From JAOUEA01 sp040882605 (GTDB lineage: Bacteria; Actinomycetota; UBA4738; HRBIN12): DNA of 64,000 nucleotides. The position numbers and the translations under genes were made by a program. The notes under the pieces were generated by a model, which was not told where the DNA came from, searched no databases, and was given only the letters and a program-made list of their open reading frames with translations. This document shows, piece by piece, positions 1 through 7,961 of this stretch. How positions within the stretch are numbered: position 1 is the first letter of the stretch; every line of letters begins with the position of its first letter. The stretch lies in NCBI GenBank assembly GCA_040882605.1, contig JBBEAY010000067.1, forward strand, positions 1-64,000. The letters are read 5' to 3'.

Positions 1-1515
1 AAGGGCCAGAACGTCGTGCTCGACAAGAAGTGGGGAGCCCCCACGATCACGAACGACGGCGTGACGATCGCGAAGGAGATCGAGCTCGAGGACCCGTGGG
101 AGAACATGGGCGCGCAGCTCACCAAGGAAGTCGCAACCAAGACGAACGACGTCGCAGGTGACGGCACCACCACCGCGACCGTGCTCGCCCGCGCAATGGT
201 CAAGGGCGGCATGAAGAACGTGGCCGCCGGGGCGAACCCGATGGCGCTCAAACGCGGCATCGAGAAGGCCGTCGCGAGCGCCGTGGAGTCGATCGCGAAC
301 GAGGCCAAGGAGGTCGAGTCCAAGGACGAGATCGCCCAGGTTGCCTCGATCTCAGCGGCCGACCCGGCGATCGGCGAGACGATCGCCGAAGCGCTCGACA
401 AGGTCGGCAAGGACGGTGTCATCACGGTCGAGGAGTCGAACACCTTCGGCATCGAGCTCGAGTTCACCGAGGGTATGCAGTTCGACAAGGGCTACATCTC
501 GCCGTACTTCATCACCGACGCCGACCGGCAGGAAGCCGTGCTCGAGGATCCCTACATCCTGGTGGTGAACAAGAAGATCTCGAGTGTGCAGGAGCTCGTG
601 CCCGTGCTCGAGAAGGTCATGCAAGGTGGCAAGCCCCTCGTGATCATCGCCGAGGACGTCGAGGGCGAAGCGCTTGCGACCCTCGTGGTCAACAAGATCC
701 GTGGCACCTTCAATGCCGCCGCGGTCAAGGCCCCCGGATTCGGCGACCGCCGCAAGGCCATGCTGCAGGACATCGCGATCCTGACCGGCGCCGAGGTCAT
801 CTCCGAGGAAGTTGGCCTCAAGCTCGAGAACGCCGAGGTAAACCTGCTCGGTCAGGCCCGCAAGGTGGTCATCACCAAGGACGACACGACGATCATCGAG
901 GGTCAGGGTGACGCCGACGCCGTAGCCGGACGCATCAACCAGATCAAGGCCGAGGTCGAGAACACCGACTCCGACTGGGACCGCGAGAAGCTGCAGGAGC
1001 GGCTCGCGAAGCTCTCGGGTGGCGTCGCGGTGATCAAGGTCGGCGCGGCAACAGAGGTTGAGCTCAAGGAGAAGAAGCACCGTATCGAGGACGCCGTGAG
1101 CGCGACCCGCGCGGCCGTCGAGGAAGGCATCGTGCCCGGCGGTGGCGTCACGCTGATCCGCGCCGAGGCCGGCCTCGACAAGCTCGACCTCGATGGCGAC
1201 GAGGCGACCGGTGCGCGCATCGTGCGGAACGCGTTGAGCGAGCCGGCACGGCGCATCGCACAGAACGCCGGATACGAAGGCTCGGTCATCGTGCAGCAGC
1301 TCCGCAGCGACGGTGACGGCAAGGGCTTCGACGCCGCCACCGGTGAGTGGGTCGACATGGTCAAGGCTGGCATCATCGACCCGGCCAAGGTCACCCGCTC
1401 AGCGCTGCAGAACGCAGCGTCGATCGCCGCGATCGTGCTGACCGCGGAATCGGCGGTCGTGGAGAAGCCCGAGGACGACGAGGCCGCCGGCGACGGCCAC
1501 GGCCACGCACATTGA
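1..1515 (+). CDS. groEL: Chaperonin GroEL (Hsp60), 5'-truncated
   Basis: ATP-dependent cytosolic folding chaperonin. The frame is open from base 1 and enters the family at KGQNVVLDKKWGAPTITNDG, so roughly 35 N-terminal residues lie outside the window. The ATP-site motif GDGTTTATVLA and the apical and intermediate domains follow in order without breaks. The C-terminus ends in an acidic stretch and then GDGHGHAH, a short histidine-rich tail like that of actinobacterial GroEL1 paralogs rather than the GGM repeats of the housekeeping copy. No groES is visible because the window begins inside the gene. Identity is certain; GroEL1-type assignment is inferred from the tail only. Confidence 0.97.
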   Translation, partial: KGQNVVLDKKWGAPTITNDGVTIAKEIELEDPWENMGAQLTKEVATKTNDVAGDGTTTATVLARAMVKGGMKNVAAGANPMALKRGIEKAVASAVESIANEAKEVESKDEIAQVASISAADPAIGETIAEALDKVGKDGVITVEESNTFGIELEFTEGMQFDKGYISPYFITDADRQEAVLEDPYILVVNKKISSVQELVPVLEKVMQGGKPLVIIAEDVEGEALATLVVNKIRGTFNAAAVKAPGFGDRRKAMLQDIAILTGAEVISEEVGLKLENAEVNLLGQARKVVITKDDTTIIEGQGDADAVAGRINQIKAEVENTDSDWDREKLQERLAKLSGGVAVIKVGAATEVELKEKKHRIEDAVSATRAAVEEGIVPGGGVTLIRAEAGLDKLDLDGDEATGARIVRNALSEPARRIAQNAGYEGSVIVQQLRSDGDGKGFDAATGEWVDMVKAGIIDPAKVTRSALQNAASIAAIVLTAESAVVEKPEDDEAAGDGHGHAH

Positions 1516-1517
1516 CC

Positions 1518-1536
1518 CGAGTCTGAACGAGACTCG
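1518..1536 (+). terminator. Hairpin after groEL
   Basis: Perfect 7-bp stem CGAGTCT/AGACTCG with a 5-nt loop, starting 2 nt after the groEL stop. No T tract follows, as is common for actinobacterial terminators. Confidence 0.45.
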
Positions 1537-1567
1537 CAGAGCGCCTCGTGGGGCGGGCCTCGTGGCC

Positions 1568-1604
1568 NNNNNNNNNNGGGGGGGGGGGCGGGGGCCCCCC
1601 CCCC
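1568..1604. other. Assembly gap with poly-G/poly-C artefact
   Basis: Ten N (1568-1577) are followed by 11 G, a C, 5 G and then 10 C. Such homopolymers are unlike everything else here and look like a sequencing or scaffolding artefact. The true distance between groEL and the next gene is unknown. Confidence 0.9.
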
Positions 1605-1656
1605 ACTCGTATGTAGGGCCGTCACAAAGGGCTCGCGCGACGCTCGTACTCGGGCC

Positions 1657-1662
1657 TACACT
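1657..1662 (+). promoter_or_regulatory. -10 box TACACT, leaderless start
   Basis: TACACT ends 7 nt before the ATG at 1670 and no Shine-Dalgarno is present, so the transcript probably begins at or next to the start codon. Confidence 0.55.
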
Positions 1663-1669
1663 CGACACG

Positions 1670-2725
1670 ATGTTCGAGCGCTTGCTCCGCGGGTGGGACG
1701 GTGAGCACGTCGTCATGCGCTTCGACGAGCCATCGAGCGCCTGGATGATGATCGGGGTGCACTCCACGGTGCTCGGCCCGGCGATGGGCGGCACCCGGTT
1801 GAAGGTCTATCGATCGCCCGACGATGCCTTCGCCGATGTGCTGCGGCTTTCCCAGGCCATGACGATGAAGCAGGCCGCCGCCGGGCTCAACTTCGGCGGT
1901 GGCAAGGCGGTGCTCGCGGTGGGGAAGGTACCGGCTCCGGGTTCGGTAGAACGCCGAGAGCTGCTGCTGCGGTACGGAGATCTGGTCGCTTCGATGGGTG
2001 GCACCTACCTGACCGCGGCCGACATGAACACCGGTGAGGCAGATCTCGACGCCGTGGGCGAACGCACCACGCACGTGCTCGGTCGCTCGCTCGCGTGCGG
2101 AGGCTCGGGGAGCTCAGCGGGCGCGACCGCCCTCGGCGTGTTCCATGGCATCCGTGCGAGCGTTCGCCACGCGTTCTCCGACGATGATCTTTCTCATCGA
2201 TGTGTGCTCGTGCAGGGGGTCGGTGCCGTGGGCACTCGTCTGGCGGAGCTGCTGCGTGACGCCGGCGCTCGGCTGGTGCTTGCCGACCTCGATGAGGACG
2301 GGGTGGCGCGGGTCGCGGATCGGCTGGGCGCGTCCTCGACACCCGCCAACCACGCCCTCGACGCCGAGTGCGACGTCTTCGCTCCTTGCGCGACGGGAGC
2401 GGTGCTCTCTGCGGAGTCGATCCCGTTGCTGCGGTGCCGTGTGGTCGCCGGCGCGGCGAACAACCAGCTCGCCACGCGGTGGGACGCCGAGCGGTTGCGT
2501 GATCGCGGCATCCTCTATGCACCCGACTACGTGGTCAGCGCCGGCGGCGTGATCCACCTGGCCGGCTACGAGCGACTCGGGTGGAGCGAGGCACAGATGT
2601 CGGCGAGGCTGGCCGGCATCGGCCAGACGCTCACCGAGATCTTCGAGCGCGCAGATCACGATGGTGTCACGCCCGCCGCGACCGCCGACCGGCTCGCAAC
2701 TGATCGCATCGCGGCCGCTCGTTGA
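1670..2725 (+). CDS. Leu/Glu/Phe/Val dehydrogenase (leucine dehydrogenase type)
   Basis: NAD-dependent oxidative deaminase of branched-chain amino acids, cytosolic. The 351-residue length fits leucine/valine dehydrogenases. The N-terminal domain carries the substrate region GPAMGGTR and the catalytic-lysine motif NFGGGKAV. A Rossmann domain follows with GVGAVGTRLAELL and then the AGAANNQLA segment typical of the family. The ATG at 1670 is chosen because a TACACT box ends 7 nt upstream; the longer open frame would run back through the N gap. Substrate choice between leucine, valine and phenylalanine cannot be read from the sequence. Confidence 0.92.
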   Translation: MFERLLRGWDGEHVVMRFDEPSSAWMMIGVHSTVLGPAMGGTRLKVYRSPDDAFADVLRLSQAMTMKQAAAGLNFGGGKAVLAVGKVPAPGSVERRELLLRYGDLVASMGGTYLTAADMNTGEADLDAVGERTTHVLGRSLACGGSGSSAGATALGVFHGIRASVRHAFSDDDLSHRCVLVQGVGAVGTRLAELLRDAGARLVLADLDEDGVARVADRLGASSTPANHALDAECDVFAPCATGAVLSAESIPLLRCRVVAGAANNQLATRWDAERLRDRGILYAPDYVVSAGGVIHLAGYERLGWSEAQMSARLAGIGQTLTEIFERADHDGVTPAATADRLATDRIAAAR

Positions 2726-2740
2726 ACGGCAGCGAAGGCC

Positions 2741-3139
2741 TCAGACGAACGGCTTCTCCTGGCCACCGAGGCCCATGCCGACGAGCGATCCGGCGCCCAG
2801 CACGCCGTTGAGCGCCGCGAGCGACCAGAACGGCCACGCCGGGGCCGCCTCAGGTACGCCGAAGAGCGCGTTCACGGCGAACAGCGTGGCGAGCCCGACG
2901 TCCAGGACGGCGAACGACCATGACCACCACCACAACTCGTCGATCTTCTGAGCGACGAGCACCATCAGCAGCGCCAAGGCGATCCCCATCACGCCAACCG
3001 CTCGTGCCCAGACGTACTCCTCGAGCACGGGTTGGCCGGCGATCGTCTCGAGCACCCAACGTGGGAACAGAACGATCGCCACGCTGCCGAGCACCCACAT
3101 CACGGCCTGCGCCTTCAGTTGTCGTCGCAGAAGCTTCAC
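2741..3139 (-). CDS. Small polytopic membrane protein, unknown function
   Basis: Predicted 132-residue integral membrane protein. After a short basic N-terminus (VKLLRRQLKAQ) there are about four hydrophobic segments, the third following a tryptophan-rich turn (LWWWSWSF). The GTG at 3139 is chosen because AGGAGG lies 5 nt upstream; a longer frame to 3205 lacks a ribosome binding site. It is convergent with the dehydrogenase gene (15 bp apart) and divergent from the phosphodiesterase gene. I do not recognise the family. Confidence 0.7.
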   Translation of the reverse strand: MKLLRRQLKAQAVMWVLGSVAIVLFPRWVLETIAGQPVLEEYVWARAVGVMGIALALLMVLVAQKIDELWWWSWSFAVLDVGLATLFAVNALFGVPEAAPAWPFWSLAALNGVLGAGSLVGMGLGGQEKPFV

Positions 3140-3191
3140 GAACGCCTCCTGATACTTGGTCTGAGCCGGCGGGCTGGGTTCGGCCGATTGG

Positions 3192-3197
3192 TAGGAT
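3192..3197. promoter_or_regulatory. Divergent -10 box TAGGAT/TATCCT
   Basis: The hexamer reads TAGGAT towards the phosphodiesterase gene and TATCCT towards the membrane-protein gene. It could serve either direction, in each case with an untranslated leader and a Shine-Dalgarno. Confidence 0.35.
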
Positions 3198-3301
3198 ACG
3201 CGCACCGCTGAGGCACCCCCTCGCGTCAGCGCGTCGGTGCGCAGCCTCACCAGCGATCCGGTGCACCGATCTCCGATCCGAACGAAACGAGAGGAAGCAG
3301 C

Positions 3302-4699
3302 ATGCAGCAAGGACCCAGGGTTGCGATCATCGGCCTCGACTGCGGCGCCCCCCAGCTCCTGTTCGAGGACCTCGCCGACGAGGTGCCGAACCTGCACAAG
3401 ATCTTCGCCAACGGCATGTACGGCGATCTAGCCAGCATCACCCCACCGATCACGGTGCCGGCGTGGGCGTGCGCGATGACGGGCAAAACGCCGGGACAGC
3501 TAGGCATCTACGGCTTCCGTAACCGCAAGGACACGAGCTACGACGGCCTGCAGGTCGCGACGTCGCTCTCCGTCAAGGAGCCGGCGGTCTGGGACGCCCT
3601 CGGCGCTGCCGGAAAGCGTTCGCTGCTGATCGGGGTGCCGCCCGGCTTCCCGCCGCCCAAAGAGTTCCCAGGCTGGCGTGTGGCCTGCTTCCTCACGCCG
3701 CCGAGCGCTGAGCGGTATGCGTTCCCGGCCGAGCTCGAGACCGAGATCGAAGAAGAGCTCGGCGAGAACGACTACATCTTCGACATCCCGAACTTCCGCC
3801 AGCAGGGCGCCGACTTCGTGATGGATCAGATCTTCAAGATGACCGAGCGCCGCTTCCAGGTGGCGCGGCGGCTGATCAAGACGAAGCCCTGGGACTTCTT
3901 CATGATGGTGGAGATGGGGCTCGACCGGCTGCACCACTGCTTCTGGCAGTTCTACGACCCGAGGCATCCGCTGTACGAGGCCGGCAACAAGTACGAGTCC
4001 GTGTTCCACGACTACTACCGGTTCCTCGACAAGGAGATCGGCACGATCCTCGAGGTGCTGCCCGAAGACGTGATCACGATCGCGATGAGCGATCACGGCG
4101 CCCGTCCGATGATGGGCGGGCTCTGCTTCAACGACTGGCTCATCCAGGAGGGCTACCTGGTCCTCAGAGACCCGGTGCGGGAGATCACGCCGATCGCGAA
4201 GGCCGACATCGACTGGGGCCGCACGGTGGCGTGGGGCGATGGCGGATACTACGGGCGCTGCTTCCTGAACGTGAAGGGCCGTGAGCCGAAGGGCATCGTC
4301 GAGCCCGCGCGCTACGAGGGGTTGCGCAACGAGATCATCACGAAGCTCGAGGCCCTGCCGGGGCCCGACGGTCTGCCCATGGGCACCAAGGTGCACAAGC
4401 CCCAGGACGTCTACCCCGAGGTGCGTGGAGTGGCCCCCGACCTGATCGTGTACTTCGGCGACCTCGACTGGCGCTCCGTGGGCGCCATCGGCAACCCCAG
4501 CATCTACACGTTCGAGAACGACACGGGCACCGACGGCGCCAACCACGATCGCACCGCGTTCTTCTCCATGGTCAACCTGCCTGGTCAGGCGAGGGGACGC
4601 GTCGAAGGCATGAACCTGGTCGACGTGGGTCCGTCGGTGCTGTCCCTTTACGACATCGAGGCGCCTGTCGGCGCCGCCGGAAGGAGCTTCCTGCAGTGA
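3302..4699 (+). CDS. Alkaline-phosphatase-superfamily phosphodiesterase / nucleotide pyrophosphatase
   Basis: Metal-dependent phosphohydrolase of the type I phosphodiesterase/nucleotide pyrophosphatase group, 465 residues. Visible marks are the N-terminal IIGLDCGAPQ metal-site strand, the nucleophile-region threonine in ITPPITVPAWACAMTG, the central MVEMGLDRLHHCFW (Asp/His ligands), MSDHGARPM (DHG ligand pair) and GANHDRTAFF near the C-terminus. The ATG at 3302 follows GAGAGGAAG. The stop overlaps the GTG of cysC (GTGA), so the two genes are translationally coupled. That pairing suggests a substrate in sulfonucleotide (APS/PAPS) metabolism, but this is inference. Confidence 0.88.
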   Translation: MQQGPRVAIIGLDCGAPQLLFEDLADEVPNLHKIFANGMYGDLASITPPITVPAWACAMTGKTPGQLGIYGFRNRKDTSYDGLQVATSLSVKEPAVWDALGAAGKRSLLIGVPPGFPPPKEFPGWRVACFLTPPSAERYAFPAELETEIEEELGENDYIFDIPNFRQQGADFVMDQIFKMTERRFQVARRLIKTKPWDFFMMVEMGLDRLHHCFWQFYDPRHPLYEAGNKYESVFHDYYRFLDKEIGTILEVLPEDVITIAMSDHGARPMMGGLCFNDWLIQEGYLVLRDPVREITPIAKADIDWGRTVAWGDGGYYGRCFLNVKGREPKGIVEPARYEGLRNEIITKLEALPGPDGLPMGTKVHKPQDVYPEVRGVAPDLIVYFGDLDWRSVGAIGNPSIYTFENDTGTDGANHDRTAFFSMVNLPGQARGRVEGMNLVDVGPSVLSLYDIEAPVGAAGRSFLQ

Positions 4700-5343
4700 G
4701 CGAACAGCCGCAGTCTGAGCAACATGGTTTCACCGTCTGGTTCACGGGCCTTTCAGGTTCGGGGAAGTCGACGATCGCTGAGATGCTGTTCCACGAGCTG
4801 CGTGCGCGTGGCCTGAAGACCGAGATCCTCGATGGCGACGAGGTTCGCAAGAACCTCTCCAAGGGCCTCGGTTTCTCGAAAGAAGACCGCGACACGAACA
4901 TCATGCGCATCGGCTTCGTCGCGAACCTGCTGACCCGCAATGGCGTCGCGACCATCTGCTGTCCGATCAGCCCCTACAAGGAAACGCGCGACGCCTGTCG
5001 CGAGCAGATCGGCGAGTTCGTCGAGGTCTACGTGCACGCCACGGTCGAGGAGATCGCGGCGCACCGCGACCCGAAGGGTCTGTACAGGAAGGCGCTCGCC
5101 GGCGAGATCACAGGCTTCACCGGCGTGGATCCTGAGGCCCCCTACGAGGCGCCCGAGGATCCGGAGATCCGGGTCGACACGCTGTCACAGAGCCCCGACG
5201 AGTCACTGCAGCTCGTGCTGACCCGCCTCAAGGAGCTGGGTCGCATCGACGACGACACGGTGCTCGTCACCGGTGATCGGGACCACTCGGGCATGACCGA
5301 TCTGCGAGTCAGCGAGGCAGGCACAGTCGTCAAGGAGCACTGA
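4696..5343 (+). CDS. cysC: Adenylylsulfate (APS) kinase
   Basis: Phosphorylates adenosine 5'-phosphosulfate to PAPS with ATP in sulfate activation; cytosolic. Walker A GLSGSGKS is at residues 18-25, followed by the DGDEVRKNLSKGLGFSKEDR segment, the PISPY motif with the conserved serine, RDPKGLYRKA and the FTGVD lid motif. At 215 residues it has about 30 extra C-terminal residues beyond the kinase core. It starts with GTG overlapping the stop of the upstream phosphodiesterase gene. No ATP sulfurylase is adjacent. Confidence 0.95.
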   Translation: MSEQPQSEQHGFTVWFTGLSGSGKSTIAEMLFHELRARGLKTEILDGDEVRKNLSKGLGFSKEDRDTNIMRIGFVANLLTRNGVATICCPISPYKETRDACREQIGEFVEVYVHATVEEIAAHRDPKGLYRKALAGEITGFTGVDPEAPYEAPEDPEIRVDTLSQSPDESLQLVLTRLKELGRIDDDTVLVTGDRDHSGMTDLRVSEAGTVVKEH

Positions 5344-5344
5344 C

Positions 5345-6697
5345 ACGTACGACGCGATCGTGTGCGGCGGTGGCACCGCGGGTACCGTTGTCGCCGCGCG
5401 ACTAGTCGAAGCCGGTCGCCGGGTGCTGCTGCTCGAGGCCGGCCCCGACCACGGTGCGTTCGCGGAAGGTCGTTGGCCGGCAGAGCTGCTGGACGCGCGC
5501 ACCCTTCCATTCACGCACGACTGGGGCTACACGTCCGGCCACGAGCTGCCGGGTCGCTCGCTCAACTACGAGCGGGCCCGCGTCATCGGCGGATGCTCGG
5601 CGCACAACGGATGCACCGTGTCGTGGGGGCATCGCGCCGACTACGACGGCTGGGCCGCGCTCGGGCTCGACGGGTGGGCCGGCGACGACCTGCTGCCGCT
5701 GTTCCGCGAGACCTCGTCGCGTCTGCGCGTGCGGCGGTTCGCCGACGACGAGATCGCGCCGTTCCACGGCGCGTTCATCGAAGCCGGCATCGCGATGGAT
5801 CTGCCGGAGCTCGTCATCAGCGCCGACACGCTCGTCGATCGGGTGCTCGTCGAGAACGGTCGTGCGGTGGGAGTGGCCGCCCACGGGCCCGAAGGAGTGT
5901 TCGAGGCTCGGGCCGATCTGGTGATCGTGGCTGGCGGCGCCTATGGATCGCCAGCGATCTTGCTGCGTAGTGGGATCGGCCCTTCCGATGAGCTCCGTGA
6001 GCTCGGAGTCGAGGTGATCGAGGATCTGCCCGTCGGGCGCAACCTGCACGATCAGCCGAGCTTCGAGTTGCTCTTCGCACCGAGCGACGAGCTCAAGCGG
6101 CGCACGACGGAGTTCGAAGCCACCGGGCGCACCGTGCCCGACGAGCAGGGGTTCGCCAAGGGCGAGAGCGGCCGGGCGCAGGCTGCCGGCGAGCCGTTCG
6201 ACCTGCACGTCTTCCCTGAGATCTCGCTCGACGGGCGGCTCGGTGTATCCGTCGCCCTGCTCACGCCTCGAAGCCGCGGGGCGCTCACCCTGGGCGGTCT
6301 CGACCCCGGCACTGCCCCGAGGCTCGACCACGCCTATCTGAGCGACCCCGACGGGCACGATATCGAGGCCCTGCTCGACGGGATCGAGCTGGGCCGCACG
6401 TTCGCCTCGACCGAACCGTTCGCCTCCATGCTCGACCGTGAGCTCGAGCCCGGTCCGGCCGCGCCCGCGCGCCATGATCTGCGCGAGGCGGTGCGCGCCG
6501 GGGCGATCCACTACTGGCACCCGGTCGGCACGTGCGCGATGGGCGCCGTGACCGACCGGTTCGGGCACGTGCTCGGCGTCGACGGCCTGGTCGTCGCAGA
6601 CGCATCGGTCATGCCGGCGGCGCCGCGCGCCACGACGAACGTGCCGACCGTGGTCGTCGCGGAGCGGATCATCGGCGCCCTGACCGGGGCGGCCTGA
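5345..6697 (+). CDS. GMC-family FAD oxidoreductase
   Basis: Flavin-dependent alcohol/choline-type oxidoreductase. The FAD dinucleotide motif GGGTAGTVVAARL opens the protein, LNYERARVIGGCSAHNG matches the second FAD signature, VVAGGAYGSPAILLRSGIG the GMC signature 2, and HYWHPVGTCAMG with PRATTNVPTVV holds the catalytic His and Asn near the C-terminus. About 450 residues is short for the family. No ATG, GTG or TTG is in frame before GTG 5360, which would cut the first FAD beta-strand. An ACG at 5345, 7 nt after AAGGAG, gives the expected MYDAIVCGGG start, so ACG initiation or a T-to-C consensus error is likely. Substrate unknown. Confidence 0.85.
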   Translation, partial: TYDAIVCGGGTAGTVVAARLVEAGRRVLLLEAGPDHGAFAEGRWPAELLDARTLPFTHDWGYTSGHELPGRSLNYERARVIGGCSAHNGCTVSWGHRADYDGWAALGLDGWAGDDLLPLFRETSSRLRVRRFADDEIAPFHGAFIEAGIAMDLPELVISADTLVDRVLVENGRAVGVAAHGPEGVFEARADLVIVAGGAYGSPAILLRSGIGPSDELRELGVEVIEDLPVGRNLHDQPSFELLFAPSDELKRRTTEFEATGRTVPDEQGFAKGESGRAQAAGEPFDLHVFPEISLDGRLGVSVALLTPRSRGALTLGGLDPGTAPRLDHAYLSDPDGHDIEALLDGIELGRTFASTEPFASMLDRELEPGPAAPARHDLREAVRAGAIHYWHPVGTCAMGAVTDRFGHVLGVDGLVVADASVMPAAPRATTNVPTVVVAERIIGALTGAA

Positions 6698-6707
6698 AGG
6701 CGTCTGC

Positions 6708-6757
6708 TACCCTGCTGCCATGTAGGGAGTGACGCCCATCGGGACACCGGTGGGCGT
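6708..6757 (+). promoter_or_regulatory. guaB3 leader: -10 box, start-stop codon pair and 11-bp hairpin
   Basis: TACCCT (6708-6713) is followed after 6 nt by ATGTAG (6720-6725), a start codon directly followed by a stop. Then comes a hairpin at 6732-6757 with an 11-bp stem (ACGCCCATCGG / CCGGTGGGCGT, one G-T pair) and loop GACA. The guaB3 start is at 6796. No U tract follows the hairpin. This is a candidate regulatory leader; I cannot match it to a known riboswitch class. Confidence 0.5.
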
Positions 6758-6795
6758 TCTGCGTTTGCGGGCCGAGGCAGGGGTGGGAGCGAGTC

Positions 6796-7956
6796 ATGGA
6801 GTTCGAGATCGGCATCGGCAAGACGGCCAGGCGGGCGTACGCGTTCGACGAGGTCGCGATCGTTCCGTCGAGGCGCACGCGCGACCCCGAGGACGTGAGC
6901 ATCGAGTGGGAGATCGACGCGTACACGTTCCCGCTTCCGATGATGGCGAGCGCGATGGACGCCGCGGTCTCGCCGGCGACCGCCGTCGCGATCGGCAGGC
7001 TCGGCGGGCTCGCGTGCCTGAACCTCGAGGGCCTCTGGACCCGGTACGAGGATCCAGAACCGATCTACGAGGAGATCGCCTCGCTGCCAGACGAGAAGGC
7101 CACGCGGCGCATGCAGGAGCTCTACGCCGAGCCGATCAAGGAAGACCTGATAGGCCGCCGCATCGAGGAGATCAAGGAGGGAGGCGTCACGACGAGCGCG
7201 TCGATCACGCCGCAGAGGGTGGAGCGCTACGCGAAGCTCGTGCTGGACGCCGGCCTCGACATCTTGGTGATCCAGGGAACGGTCGTCTCGGGTGAGCACG
7301 TATCGAGCCAGCAGGAGCCGCTCAACCTGAAGGAGTTCATCCCGGCGTTCGACATCCCGGTGATCGTCGGTGGCTGCGCCTCGTACGCGACCGCGCTGCA
7401 CCTGATGCGCACTGGCGCGGTCGGTGTGCTCGTGGGTGTCGGCCCCGGCAACGCCTGTACGAGCAGGGGTGTGCTGGGGGTGGGTGTGCCGCAGGCGACC
7501 GCGATCGCCGACGCGGCGGCAGCGCGCCGTGAGCACCAGCACGAGACCGGCCGGTACTGCCACGTGATCGCCGATGGCGGCATGCGCACCGGGGGCGACA
7601 TCGCCAAAGCGATCGCGTGTGGCGCCGACGCCGTGATGATCGGCTCGCCGATGACGCGCGCTTACGAGGCGCCCGGCCGTGGGTACCACTGGGGCATGGC
7701 CACGTTCCATCCGACCCTGCCGCGCGGGGCGCGCGTGCAGACACAACAGGTGGCGTCGATCGAAGAGATCCTCACCGGGCCGGCGCATGAGAACGACGGC
7801 ACGTTCAACCTGTTCGGCGCCCTCGCGACCTCGATGGCGACCACGGGCTTTCAGACGATCAAGGAGTTCCAGAAGGCCGAGCTCGTGATCGCCCCGTCGA
7901 TCAAGACCGAGGGCAAGATCTATCAGACGCAACAGCGCGTGGGCATGGGGCACTGA
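6796..7956 (+). CDS. guaB3: GuaB3-family IMP dehydrogenase-related protein
   Basis: TIM-barrel protein of the IMP dehydrogenase/GMP reductase family, 386 residues with no CBS insertion, as in actinobacterial GuaB3. FEIGIGKTARRAY opens the protein; the phosphate-binding and catalytic-loop region GPGNACTSRGVLGVGVPQA contains the candidate active-site Cys; DGGMRTGGDIAKAIACGADAVMIGSP forms the second phosphate site. It lies 5 nt before guaA, consistent with a guanine-nucleotide operon. The ATG at 6796 is preceded by GGGAGCGAG. Whether it is catalytically an IMP dehydrogenase is uncertain for this subfamily. Confidence 0.92.
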   Translation: MEFEIGIGKTARRAYAFDEVAIVPSRRTRDPEDVSIEWEIDAYTFPLPMMASAMDAAVSPATAVAIGRLGGLACLNLEGLWTRYEDPEPIYEEIASLPDEKATRRMQELYAEPIKEDLIGRRIEEIKEGGVTTSASITPQRVERYAKLVLDAGLDILVIQGTVVSGEHVSSQQEPLNLKEFIPAFDIPVIVGGCASYATALHLMRTGAVGVLVGVGPGNACTSRGVLGVGVPQATAIADAAAARREHQHETGRYCHVIADGGMRTGGDIAKAIACGADAVMIGSPMTRAYEAPGRGYHWGMATFHPTLPRGARVQTQQVASIEEILTGPAHENDGTFNLFGALATSMATTGFQTIKEFQKAELVIAPSIKTEGKIYQTQQRVGMGH

Positions 7957-7961
7957 GCCTC

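Noticed and set aside
6732..6757. Guanidine-II (mini-ykkC) riboswitch
   Set aside because: Only one hairpin and its loop is GACA, not the ACGR loops of that class.
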